From assembly GCA_900542465.1 (NCBI GenBank), contig UQNS01000008.1, positions 1-64,000 of the forward strand: DNA of 64,000 nucleotides, in the 5' to 3' direction. The notes below the pieces were generated by a model. That model saw nothing but the letters and a program-made list of their open reading frames with translations, was not told the origin of the DNA and ran no database searches. This stretch comes from an uncultured Eubacteriales bacterium. Its GTDB lineage: Bacteria; Bacillota; Clostridia; Lachnospirales; Lachnospiraceae. Below, piece after piece: positions 25,002 to 32,765 of the stretch (positions are counted from its first letter, which is position 1; each line of letters begins with the position of its first letter). A program made the translations under genes and the position numbers.

Positions 25002-26147
25002 ATGTATATTTTAGCTATTGAAAGTGCGGCAGCAACAGCGTCTGTAAGTATTATGACGGATGATTTGCTGCTTGCAGAATATACGATAAATGCAAAAATG
25101 ACGCATTCCCAGACGCTTCTTCCAATGATAGATGATATATGTAAAAGAGTAGGAGTGGAAGCTGCACAACTGGATTATATAGCTGTTTCAGCGGGGCCGG
25201 GTTCGTATACGGGGCTAAGGATAGGAGCTGCCACAGCTAAGGGGATAGCTCTGGGGATCGAGCTGGAGACGGGAAACGAAATTCCGTTGGTTCCTGTTGC
25301 AACTCTTGAAGGACTTGCTTATAACCTGTATGGTCAGAAAAATATCATGATCTGCCCTGTGATGGATGCCAGAAGGGAAAGAGTTTACACAGGAATTTAT
25401 GAGTATGCGGATAATGGGGATCACGGAACTGAGCTTAAGATAATTGCAGATCAGAAGGTCAAGGAAGTAGAAGGCCTCATTGAAGAACTAAACAGGATCA
25501 ATAAAGAAGTGGTATTTCTTGGTGATGGCACGGATCTTATAAAGAAACATGCGGATAAGCTTACGGTTGAATACAGCTACGCGCCGGGTCATTTATCAGG
25601 CATGCGGGCGGGCTCGGTAGCCAGGGCAGCGGCAGATCATATAAGCAGAGGCTGTACGGTCGGGGTAGATGTATTTGTTCCGGACTATCTTGTTGAATCT
25701 CAGGCTGAAAGACAGAGCTTTCGTCTTATGGAAATGAAAGATATAGAAGCTGTATCGAGGATCGAAGAGGAATCCATTCCTGAGAGCTGGTCAGCACGAT
25801 CTTTTGAAGAGGCTCTGAACAGCGGGAACGCCTGTTTTATCGTTTGTGAAAATGGCAACACTTTAAAAGGATATATAGGGATGTGGATATCTGCCGACGA
25901 GGCAGAAATAACAAATGTAGCTGTAGATAATGACTATCGGCGTATAGGTGTGGGCAGAGGACTTATTGAAAAGCTAAAAGAAAAAGGGATAGAGAAGGGT
26001 GTCAGATCGTTTTTTCTTGAAGTAAGAGAAAGTAATGATGCCGCAAGGAGTCTTTACAAAAAGTGCGGCTTTAAAGAAGTCGGGCTTAGAAAAGATTTTT
26101 ATACCAGACCAAATGAGGATGCCATTCTTATGAAATTTCAGGTCTGA
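25002..26147 (+). CDS. tsaB: Fusion of TsaB (t6A scaffold) and RimI-type N-acetyltransferase
   Basis: This is a two-domain protein of 381 residues. Residues 1 to about 235 are TsaB, an ASKHA-fold partner of TsaD in t6A formation, seen in ILAIESAAATASVSI and VSAGPGSYTGLRIG. Residues from about 240 to the end are a GNAT acetyltransferase of the RimI type, with YIGMWISADEAEITNVAV, the acetyl-CoA-binding RRIGVGRGLIEKL, and NDAARSLYKKCGFKEVG. In many Firmicutes tsaB and rimI are adjacent separate genes; here they share one frame with no stop. The two activities probably stay separate. Confidence 0.93.
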   Translation: MYILAIESAAATASVSIMTDDLLLAEYTINAKMTHSQTLLPMIDDICKRVGVEAAQLDYIAVSAGPGSYTGLRIGAATAKGIALGIELETGNEIPLVPVATLEGLAYNLYGQKNIMICPVMDARRERVYTGIYEYADNGDHGTELKIIADQKVKEVEGLIEELNRINKEVVFLGDGTDLIKKHADKLTVEYSYAPGHLSGMRAGSVARAAADHISRGCTVGVDVFVPDYLVESQAERQSFRLMEMKDIEAVSRIEEESIPESWSARSFEEALNSGNACFIVCENGNTLKGYIGMWISADEAEITNVAVDNDYRRIGVGRGLIEKLKEKGIEKGVRSFFLEVRESNDAARSLYKKCGFKEVGLRKDFYTRPNEDAILMKFQV

Positions 26148-26166
26148 AATATAGAAAGGAAAAAAG

Positions 26167-27087
26167 ATGCTAGATGTTTGTTTACTGGGGACCGGCGGAA
26201 TGATGCCGCTTCCGAGTCGTTGGCTAACAGCACTTTATTGCAAATATAACGGAATAGGTCTTCTTATCGATTCGGGAGAGGGAACTCAGATAGCTATGAA
26301 AGAGGCTGGGCTTTCTACTCACGACATAGATATAATCTGTTTTACACATTTTCATGCAGATCATATAAGTGGTCTGCCGGGCTTGCTTTTATCCATAGGA
26401 AATGCGGACAGGACAGATCCTTTGGTGCTGATCGGGCCCAAGGGTCTTTCAAGAGTCGTGAGCTCACTAAGGGTGGTGGCGCCGGAGCTACCATTTGAGA
26501 TAGAATTGATCGAGATAAATGAAGATATTGAGCACTTCAGTCAGATGGGATATGAGATAGATGCTTTCAAGGTGATGCATAAGATCACCTGTTACGGGTA
26601 CTCGATCAGTATTCCGAGACTCGGTAAATTTGACCTTAAAAAGGCCATAGGACTGGAGATCCCTAAAATATGCTGGAACAGGCTTCAGCATGGAGAAAAA
26701 GTTGAAATGGATGGAGTGGTCTATACACCGGATATGGTTATGGGAGATGCAAGAAGAGGGCTTAAGGTCACTTATTGCACGGATTCCCGTCCTGTCCCGC
26801 TAATTGCCGAAATGGCAAGAGGATCAGATATTTTCATTTGTGAGGGCATGTATGGAGACGATTCCAGAGACAATAAGGCCAAGGAATACCGTCATATGAC
26901 TTTTACAGAGGCGGCAGGACTGGCCAGAGATGCTGATGTAAAGGAGATGTGGCTTACGCATTTCAGTCCGGCGCTTGTGCGCCCTCAGGATTTTCTCAAA
27001 AATGCGACGAGTATATTTGGGAATACGAAATTGGGTAAGGCCGGCAAGGTAGTATCTCTGAAGTTTGATGAGGAAAAAGACGATTGA
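26167..27087 (+). CDS. rnz: Ribonuclease Z
   Basis: RNase Z (306 residues) cuts the 3' trailer from tRNA precursors that lack an encoded CCA. It is a metallo-beta-lactamase fold with the motif FTHFHADHISGLPGLL (His-x-His-x-Asp-His) near residue 60. TYCTDSRP and the late LTHFSPALV supply further metal ligands. This fits the window, where all three tRNA genes lack an encoded CCA. The gene lies between tsaB-rimI and tsaD. Confidence 0.93.
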   Translation: MLDVCLLGTGGMMPLPSRWLTALYCKYNGIGLLIDSGEGTQIAMKEAGLSTHDIDIICFTHFHADHISGLPGLLLSIGNADRTDPLVLIGPKGLSRVVSSLRVVAPELPFEIELIEINEDIEHFSQMGYEIDAFKVMHKITCYGYSISIPRLGKFDLKKAIGLEIPKICWNRLQHGEKVEMDGVVYTPDMVMGDARRGLKVTYCTDSRPVPLIAEMARGSDIFICEGMYGDDSRDNKAKEYRHMTFTEAAGLARDADVKEMWLTHFSPALVRPQDFLKNATSIFGNTKLGKAGKVVSLKFDEEKDD

Positions 27088-27088
27088 T

Positions 27089-28126
27089 ATGTTAGACGAT
27101 GGTAAAAAGGAAATAAAAATTCTTGCTATTGAGAGCTCATGCGATGAAACAGCGGCAGCTGTAGTTGCCAACGGACGCACAGTCATGTCCAATGTAATAA
27201 ACTCGCAGATCGATATTCATAAGTTTTACGGGGGAGTTGTTCCGGAAATAGCCTCAAGAAAGCATATGGAAAATATAAGTCCGGTCATAAGAATGGCGCT
27301 TGACGAGGCAGGATGTAAGTTATCCGATATAGATGCGGTAGCTGTGACATATGGCCCCGGTCTTGTGGGTGCGCTTCTTGTAGGCGTTGCTGCAGGAAAA
27401 TCTCTTGCATTCGCCAGTGGTAAGCCATTGATAGGAGTTAATCATATAGAAGGTCATATATCCGCCAACTTTCCGGAAAATCAGCAGTTAGAACCGCCTT
27501 TTGCAGCTTTGATCGTCTCAGGAGGGCATACCTATCTGACGATGGTGAATGACTACGGTTCATATGATATCGTTGGGAGAACGAGAGATGACGCAGCCGG
27601 AGAAGCTTTCGACAAGGTAGCCAGGGCTCTTGGACTTGGATATCCGGGAGGTCCGAAAGTTGATAGGCTTGCAAAGGAGGGGGATCCTGAAGCTGTAAAA
27701 TTCCCTAAAGCCAATGTAAGTGATGCACCTATGGATTTTTCTTTTTCAGGTCTTAAATCTGCAGTTCTGAACTATTTAAATACACAGGAAATGCAGGGGA
27801 TAGAAATAAATAAAGCGGATGTTGCGGCATCATTCCAGAAAGCTGTTGTTGATGCTATTGTTGAAAAAGCGATGATCCTTTGCAGAGAAAAAGGTATAAA
27901 GGACCTTGCTATTGCGGGGGGTGTAGCCTCAAACTCTGCGCTTAGAAAGGCTCTTTCAGAAGCCTGCAGAGAAAACGATATAAATTACTTTTCACCATCA
28001 CCTGTTATGTGTACGGATAATGCAGCTATGATAGGGGCTGCGGCTTATTATAAGTATTTGAAAAAGGAATTTGCAGGTCATGACTTAAATGCTGTTCCGG
28101 GATTAGGCCTTACAGGCAAGAGGTAA
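27089..28126 (+). CDS. tsaD: tRNA N6-adenosine threonylcarbamoyltransferase TsaD
   Basis: TsaD (345 residues from the ATG at 27089) transfers the threonylcarbamoyl group to A37 of tRNAs. Iron or zinc ligands lie in GVNHIEGH (two His) and in the C-terminal VMCTDNAAMIG (Asp). Other marks are ESSCDETAAAVV at the start and PGGPKVDRLAKEG. Starts upstream overlap rnz; the chosen one is one base after the rnz stop, with AGGAAAAAG upstream. With tsaE and tsaB-rimI it makes up most of the t6A pathway; tsaC is not in this window. Confidence 0.96.
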   Translation: MLDDGKKEIKILAIESSCDETAAAVVANGRTVMSNVINSQIDIHKFYGGVVPEIASRKHMENISPVIRMALDEAGCKLSDIDAVAVTYGPGLVGALLVGVAAGKSLAFASGKPLIGVNHIEGHISANFPENQQLEPPFAALIVSGGHTYLTMVNDYGSYDIVGRTRDDAAGEAFDKVARALGLGYPGGPKVDRLAKEGDPEAVKFPKANVSDAPMDFSFSGLKSAVLNYLNTQEMQGIEINKADVAASFQKAVVDAIVEKAMILCREKGIKDLAIAGGVASNSALRKALSEACRENDINYFSPSPVMCTDNAAMIGAAAYYKYLKKEFAGHDLNAVPGLGLTGKR

Positions 28127-28129
28127 CAT

Positions 28130-28894
28130 ATGTCATATAAGAAAATTGCGATAATTTTAGCGGGCGGAACAGGAAAAAGAATGGGGGGCGATATCCCTAA
28201 GCAGTTTTTAAAGCTGGAGGGGAAAACTGTCCTGTCCTACAGTGTAGAAGCCTTTGAAAAAAGTGACGTCGACGGGATAATGATAGTTGTAAGTCCTTAT
28301 TACAGGGAACAGTGTAAAGAAGAGATAATCGATAGAATGGGAATAAGTAAGTTCATAGGTTTTGCAGATCCGGGGTCAGAGAGGGTGTATTCGGTGAAAA
28401 ATGCTCTAAAGAGGGTAGAGGAATACCTGGAACTGACATATAAGCCGGGGTGTGGATGCAGATGTGGAAGATGTGATGATCCGGCCGTAGATCCGGATGC
28501 TTATGTATTCATTCATGATGGAGCCCGTCCGCTCATCTCAGAGGCCTTAATAAAAAGAAGTATTGAAGCCGTAGGGAATACAGGTGCATGTATACCTGCA
28601 ATACAGCTTAATGACACGGTCAAACTGGTGGATGAAGGCGTGGTCACTGCAACGCCTGACCGAAGCAGATTGAGGTCAGTTCAGACACCGCAGTGTTTTG
28701 ATGTGAAGCTTCTAAAGGAAGCCTATGAAAAATGGGAAAATAATGGGAAAACAGGCTTTATCCCAACAGATGATGCTTCGCTTATAGAGAATTTCACGGA
28801 GGCAAAGGTGATCGTACTAGATGGTGAAGAAAAAAATCTGAAGATCACCAGGCCTGCAGACATGGAGCTGGCAAAAAATTATTTAAAAATCTAG
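28130..28894 (+). CDS. ispD: 2-C-methyl-D-erythritol 4-phosphate cytidylyltransferase with Cys-rich insertion
   Basis: IspD (254 residues) makes CDP-methylerythritol in the non-mevalonate isoprenoid pathway. The nucleotide-binding loop is ILAGGTGKRMGGDIPKQF, and other marks are YVFIHDGARPLIS and QTPQCFD. An oddity is an insertion just before the YVFIHDGARP strand with Cys108, Cys110, Cys112 and Cys115 (CGCRCGRC), a tight metal-site-like cluster not typical of IspD. The core residues appear intact, so the enzyme is probably active. It is the last gene of this operon. Confidence 0.92.
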   Translation: MSYKKIAIILAGGTGKRMGGDIPKQFLKLEGKTVLSYSVEAFEKSDVDGIMIVVSPYYREQCKEEIIDRMGISKFIGFADPGSERVYSVKNALKRVEEYLELTYKPGCGCRCGRCDDPAVDPDAYVFIHDGARPLISEALIKRSIEAVGNTGACIPAIQLNDTVKLVDEGVVTATPDRSRLRSVQTPQCFDVKLLKEAYEKWENNGKTGFIPTDDASLIENFTEAKVIVLDGEEKNLKITRPADMELAKNYLKI

Positions 28895-28903
28895 CTTTTC
28901 ATA

Positions 28904-28932
28904 TTGACAAGCTTATAACAAAATGTTACTAT
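28904..28932 (+). promoter_or_regulatory. Sigma-A promoter of tRNA-Ser(TGA)
   Basis: A consensus TTGACA (28904-28909) is 17 bases from TACTAT (28927-28932), about 30 bases before the tRNA gene. Confidence 0.8.
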
Positions 28933-28962
28933 TCCATAGTCGCTTGTTGAAGCGGTTAATAT

Positions 28963-29048
28963 GGAGAGGTAGCGAAGTGGTCATAACGCGGCGGTCTTGA
29001 AAACCGTTTGTCTTAACGGGCGCATGGGTTCGAATCCCATCCTCTCCG
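28963..29048 (+). tRNA. tRNA-Ser (anticodon TGA)
   Basis: The 86-base class II tRNA has the acceptor GGAGAGG paired with CCTCTCC and discriminator G. The anticodon TGA (28998-29000) sits in loop CTTGAAA, and there is a long variable arm and a T-loop GGTTCGAATCC. CCA is not encoded (the gene is followed by CT). It reads UCA and other UCN serine codons. Confidence 0.95.
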
Positions 29049-29052
29049 CTTG

Positions 29053-29082
29053 AAGGACGACAGAAGTCGTCCTTATTTTTTT
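29053..29082 (+). terminator. Terminator after tRNA-Ser(TGA)
   Basis: A perfect 9-bp stem (29053-29061 with 29066-29074) with an AGAA loop is followed by A and a long T-run. It separates the two serine tRNA genes into different transcripts, or makes the second dependent on read-through. Confidence 0.88.
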
Positions 29083-29105
29083 GCTGAAAGATAAAATTAT
29101 ATTAT

Positions 29106-29194
29106 GGAGAAGTACCCAAGAGGCTGAAGGGACACCCCTGGAAAGGGTGCAGGTCGTTTATAGCGGCGCGAGGGTTCAAATCCCTCCTTCTCCG
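29106..29194 (+). tRNA. tRNA-Ser (anticodon GGA)
   Basis: The 89-base class II tRNA has the acceptor GGAGAAG paired with CTTCTCC and discriminator G. The anticodon stem CACCC/GGGTG holds loop CTGGAAA with anticodon GGA (29140-29142), and the variable arm is long. CCA is not encoded. It reads UCC and UCU serine codons. Confidence 0.95.
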
Positions 29195-29202
29195 CTCATA
29201 AG

Positions 29203-29240
29203 AAATCACTAAGGACAGATAATATCCTTAGTGATTTTTT
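29203..29240 (+). terminator. Terminator after tRNA-Ser(GGA)
   Basis: A 13-bp perfect stem (29203-29215 with 29225-29237) with a nine-base loop is followed by more T. Confidence 0.85.
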
Positions 29241-29313
29241 TATTAATAAACAATACCCTTAGGGGCATGCAAAATATATGAGAAATAAAGTAATATATCC
29301 AAGGTTTTTTATC

Positions 29314-29359
29314 CCCCGATATGGGTTAACCCACGGCGGGGCTTAAGAGAGCCGTTTTT
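29314..29359 (+). promoter_or_regulatory. Candidate attenuator in the leader of the methyltransferase-ABC operon
   Basis: Two overlapping foldings are visible. One pairs CCCCG (29314-29318) with CGGGG (29337-29341) around the palindrome GGGTTAACCC (29323-29332). The other pairs ACGGC (29333-29337) with GCCGT (29351-29355), followed by a five-T tract, and looks like a weak terminator. They share base 29337 and cannot fully coexist. I recognise no known riboswitch class. Confidence 0.35.
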
Positions 29360-29415
29360 CGCTGATATTCTTGAGAAGGTTATTTATTTTAGGAATAAAC
29401 AAGGAGAAAGAGGCT

Positions 29416-29877
29416 ATGGAAGCGGTCGAAAGAGCAAAGAGGTGGTCTGATGGCGATGGATACAACAGATACATTACTGACGAATTAAACTCTTTTAGAA
29501 AAGAAGCCTGGAAAAAACAGATCGGGAAACATCTGAACAGTAAATGTATGGATATTCTTGATGTAGGGACGGGGCCTGGATTTTTTGCATGTATTCTTTC
29601 GGAGGAGGGACATAATGTCACCGGGATAGATGCCTCAGATGGCATGCTGCAGCATGCCGCGGAAAATGCGCGAAGATTAGATGTACATCCGGTCTTCCGT
29701 AAAATGGATGTAAATCATCTGGATATTCCCAATGATTCATTTGATCTGGTGATCTCCAGAAATGTTACGTGGACATTAGAGCATCCGGAGAAGGTATATT
29801 CTGAATTTAAGAGGGTCCTGAGACCGGGTGGAAAGATCCTCATTTATGACGCCAACTGGCATATGCATTTTTTTTGA
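29416..29877 (+). CDS. SAM-dependent methyltransferase, first domain (frameshifted)
   Basis: This is a class I methyltransferase domain of 153 residues as read, starting at ATG 29416 with AAGGAG upstream. Motif I is ILDVGTGPGFF, the acidic motif is VTGIDASDGML, and a family-specific stretch SRNVTWTLEHPEK is followed by VLRPGGKILIYD. The frame ends just after a run of eight T (29868-29875). Reading with seven T continues without a gap into the next frame as HMHFFDKDLMDRVKKHEED. The joined protein would have 490 residues and two methyltransferase domains. The substrate is unknown; related genes sit beside nickel/peptide-type importers in other clostridia. Confidence 0.8.
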   Translation: MEAVERAKRWSDGDGYNRYITDELNSFRKEAWKKQIGKHLNSKCMDILDVGTGPGFFACILSEEGHNVTGIDASDGMLQHAAENARRLDVHPVFRKMDVNHLDIPNDSFDLVISRNVTWTLEHPEKVYSEFKRVLRPGGKILIYDANWHMHFF

Positions 29878-29887
29878 TAAAGATCTT

Positions 29888-30889
29888 ATGGACAGGGTCA
29901 AGAAACACGAAGAAGATTATTTCAAAAAATATGGAAAGCGAGAAGTTATCTCGAGCGGGGATATGGATTATCTGAATACTGCACCTCTTACCAGTATCAT
30001 CAGACCTGACTGGGATAACAAGGTGCTGACTTCACTGGGTATGGAGGTAACTATCCAGACTGATGTTGGCAGCTTTGTTTATGAAGAGTGGGAAAAGGAA
30101 CTTTACCAGGAATCGCCGTTGTTCGAAATATGCGCAGTCAAGAAAGCCAGGGAAGAGCGTGCTGAAAAGATGCACACCTACTGGCAGGAAAGAAGTGAGA
30201 CCTTTGGATTTGATATTCTGTCGGTCCAGAGAGTTATGGCTAAAGTGAGACCTTTTATTGAGAAAGATGGCTGTAAGGTCCTGGACGTCGGAACAGGCAC
30301 AGGTATGATAGCGGCGGCATTTGCATCGCTTGGATGCAAGGTCACCGCTGTGGACCTCTGCATAAATATGATAGAAAAGGCAAAACAAAATCTGGCAGAC
30401 AATAATTTAAATGCCGAGTTCATAGTGACCCAGGCAGATGAATTGCCTTTTGAGGATAACAGTTTTGACATGGTGGTAAACAGAAATGTCACATGGGCCC
30501 TGCCGGAACCTGAAAAGACATTGAAACAATGGGCCAGAGTGCTCAAGCCGGGAGGAATACTTCTATATTTTGACGGAAATCACTATAACTATCTTTTTAA
30601 GGAAGAAGCCAGAAGAGATAGGGATCTTATGATAAAAATAAAAGGAACTGCCCATGATGAACGAAGTGACAAGGCAGTTGACTATAGTCTCTGCGATAAT
30701 ACCGCGTATGAACTGCCGCTTTCCAAACTGGAAAGGCCGCACGAATGGGATGAAGCAGAGCTTCCAAAAGCCGGATTTGTAATTATCAAAGAGGATATAG
30801 ACATGCCGCAGAACCTTTTAAAATTCGGGATCGCAAGAGGTTCTGCAAACCAATTCATGATCGTGGCAAAAAATTTAAAGGAAAAGTAA
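29888..30889 (+). CDS. SAM-dependent methyltransferase, linker and second domain (frameshifted)
   Basis: This is the continuation of the gene begun at 29416. The first in-frame ATG after the T-run is at 29888 and has no good ribosome binding site, so independent translation is doubtful. The linker occupies about the first 90 residues. The second methyltransferase domain then shows CKVLDVGTGTGMIAAA, VTAVDLCINMIEKA, NRNVTWALPEPEK and VLKPGGILLYFDGNHYNYL. These match the first domain motif for motif, so the protein arose by internal duplication. It ends three bases before the permease gene, in the same operon. Confidence 0.8.
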   Translation: MDRVKKHEEDYFKKYGKREVISSGDMDYLNTAPLTSIIRPDWDNKVLTSLGMEVTIQTDVGSFVYEEWEKELYQESPLFEICAVKKAREERAEKMHTYWQERSETFGFDILSVQRVMAKVRPFIEKDGCKVLDVGTGTGMIAAAFASLGCKVTAVDLCINMIEKAKQNLADNNLNAEFIVTQADELPFEDNSFDMVVNRNVTWALPEPEKTLKQWARVLKPGGILLYFDGNHYNYLFKEEARRDRDLMIKIKGTAHDERSDKAVDYSLCDNTAYELPLSKLERPHEWDEAELPKAGFVIIKEDIDMPQNLLKFGIARGSANQFMIVAKNLKEK

Positions 30890-30892
30890 GAA

Positions 30893-31858
30893 ATGGGAAA
30901 GTACATATTGAAAAGGCTTTTATGGCTTATTCCAATTATGTTTGTCTTATCGTTGATTGCATTTTTTTTAATGTATCTTTCACCGGGAGATCCGGCCAGC
31001 ATATATCTTTCTCAGGGCGGCGATGCCCCTAATGCGGCGGCGCTTGCTCAGCTGAGAGACCAGCTGGGGCTTGACAGGCCGGTGTGGTTACAGTACCTGC
31101 ATTGGCTTGGGAATGTTCTGAGAGGAGATCTGGGAGTTTCCATTTTTACCGGAAACCCGGTAGCTAAGGAGATAGCATTTTATTTCCCGAATACATTAAA
31201 GCTTACTCTTTTATCACTTGTATTGACACTGGCTATATCGATTCCTTTAGGGGTGCTGGCAGCAGTTTTTGAAAATAAGTGGGTCGATTACGTTATAAGA
31301 GTCTTGTCTTTTATAAATGGTTCTATGCCGGGATTTTTCATATCTATGATGCTGGTCATTATTCTGGGAGTTCGCTTAAAATGGTTTCCTACGGTAAGCA
31401 GCGGAAATCCGATGGGGATATGGATACCTACATTTACATTGGCAATTGCCCTGTCGGCGACATATATACGTCAGATAAGGAATGCGGTCATAGAGGAGCT
31501 GGGACAGGAATATATAAAAATGTGCAGAGCAAGAGGAATAAAGCCATGGGCGATCCTTTTTAAGGGGGCTCTGAAGTCTACGCTTCCTTCTATATTGACG
31601 CTGGCAGGAATAAATTTCGGGGCATTACTTGGAGGTACAGCCATTATAGAAGTGGTATGCACCTATCAGGGGATAGGAAGGCTGGCTGTGAATTCCATTA
31701 CTAACAGAGATTATCCGCTGATGCAGGGATATGTCCTTGTAATGGCATTTATATATGTGGCAGTAAACCTTGTTGTAGATGTACTCCACGCATTTGTGGA
31801 TCCAAGGGTAAAGCAGAGATATATTGCAGAGGGAATAAAGGAGCATAAAAAAATATGA
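30893..31858 (+). CDS. Nickel/peptide-type ABC transporter permease (NikB/DppB family)
   Basis: This is a 321-residue inner-membrane permease with six hydrophobic segments. The N-terminus YILKRLLWLIPIMFVLS and the LGLDRPVWLQYLHWLG segment are family marks. The cytoplasmic ATPase-contacting loop is EELGQEYIKMCRARGIKPW. It would form the channel with the next gene, which it overlaps by four bases. The family transports nickel, di- or oligopeptides, or metallophores; sequence alone does not separate these. Confidence 0.93.
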   Translation: MGKYILKRLLWLIPIMFVLSLIAFFLMYLSPGDPASIYLSQGGDAPNAAALAQLRDQLGLDRPVWLQYLHWLGNVLRGDLGVSIFTGNPVAKEIAFYFPNTLKLTLLSLVLTLAISIPLGVLAAVFENKWVDYVIRVLSFINGSMPGFFISMMLVIILGVRLKWFPTVSSGNPMGIWIPTFTLAIALSATYIRQIRNAVIEELGQEYIKMCRARGIKPWAILFKGALKSTLPSILTLAGINFGALLGGTAIIEVVCTYQGIGRLAVNSITNRDYPLMQGYVLVMAFIYVAVNLVVDVLHAFVDPRVKQRYIAEGIKEHKKI

Positions 31859-32739
31859 TGGACTGCATAAAGCCTTCAAATGTTATAAGTAAGCAGGCCG
31901 GAAAAGTCAGAAGAAGAGTGGGGAACCGTATCAGCCCCAGGACAAGGTTGATCATATGGTCATCAGTGGTGATAGGGCTGCTGGTATTCGTTATATTCTC
32001 GCCGCGACTAGCTCCATATGATCCGTATGCAATCGACCTGAAAAATACTTTGACAGGCCCATCAGAGCTCCACAGGCTTGGTACAGACTATATTGGAAGA
32101 GATATTTTCAGCAGGATCCTTCATGGAGGATACAGATCTATATATTCAGCTCTGGCTGTTGTTTTGATCACAGCAGGAACAGGTACGGTGGTAGGTATCC
32201 TGTGCGGTTATATAGGAGGCGCGTTCGATACGATCGTCATGAGGATAACAGACAGTTTTCAGGCTTTTCCAAGTCTGATCTTTACCATTGCCGTAGCGGC
32301 TATGCTGGGAGGAGGTCTTTTGAATGCTATCATTGCTATGTCCGCAATAGGCTGGACAGGTTATGCAAGACTGGCAAGATCAAGCGTTATAACGATCAAA
32401 GAGAAGAACTATGTTAAAGCGGCTCTAATAACAGGATCATCTAAGACAGGTCTTTTGTTCAGAACGATCCTGCCAAATGCAATGAGTTCAATTATTGTAA
32501 TGGCCAGCATGAGCGTCAGCAATAAAATTCTTGCATTTGCGGGTCTTTCCTACCTGGGACTGGGGACGGCAAAACCCTTTCCGGAGTGGGGAGCGATGCT
32601 GAACGATGGGCAGGAGACCTTGCAGATAGCACCATGGGCGGTAATTTACCCGGGCGCGGCAATTTTTATAGTAGTAATAATTATGGGTATGTTTGGAGAC
32701 AGTGTAAATGAATATCTGAATCCGGATAAAAAGAAATAA
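31855..32739 (+). CDS. Nickel/peptide-type ABC transporter permease (NikC/DppC family)
   Basis: This is the second permease, 294 residues. A basic N-terminal region comes before the first helix (VVIGLLVFVIFSPRLAPYDPY). GTDYIGRDIFSRILHGGY is the usual segment after it, and the coupling loop is TIKEKNYVKAALITGSSK. The start overlaps the previous stop by four bases (ATGA); a second ATG follows at once. Confidence 0.93.
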   Translation: MMDCIKPSNVISKQAGKVRRRVGNRISPRTRLIIWSSVVIGLLVFVIFSPRLAPYDPYAIDLKNTLTGPSELHRLGTDYIGRDIFSRILHGGYRSIYSALAVVLITAGTGTVVGILCGYIGGAFDTIVMRITDSFQAFPSLIFTIAVAAMLGGGLLNAIIAMSAIGWTGYARLARSSVITIKEKNYVKAALITGSSKTGLLFRTILPNAMSSIIVMASMSVSNKILAFAGLSYLGLGTAKPFPEWGAMLNDGQETLQIAPWAVIYPGAAIFIVVIIMGMFGDSVNEYLNPDKKK

Positions 32740-32765
32740 CAGATAATAGTTTAAGGAGAATTTTT

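Noticed and set aside
28963..29194. tRNA pair as an integration site
   Set aside because: No integrase gene, no repeated 3' tRNA fragment downstream, and each gene has an intact terminator.
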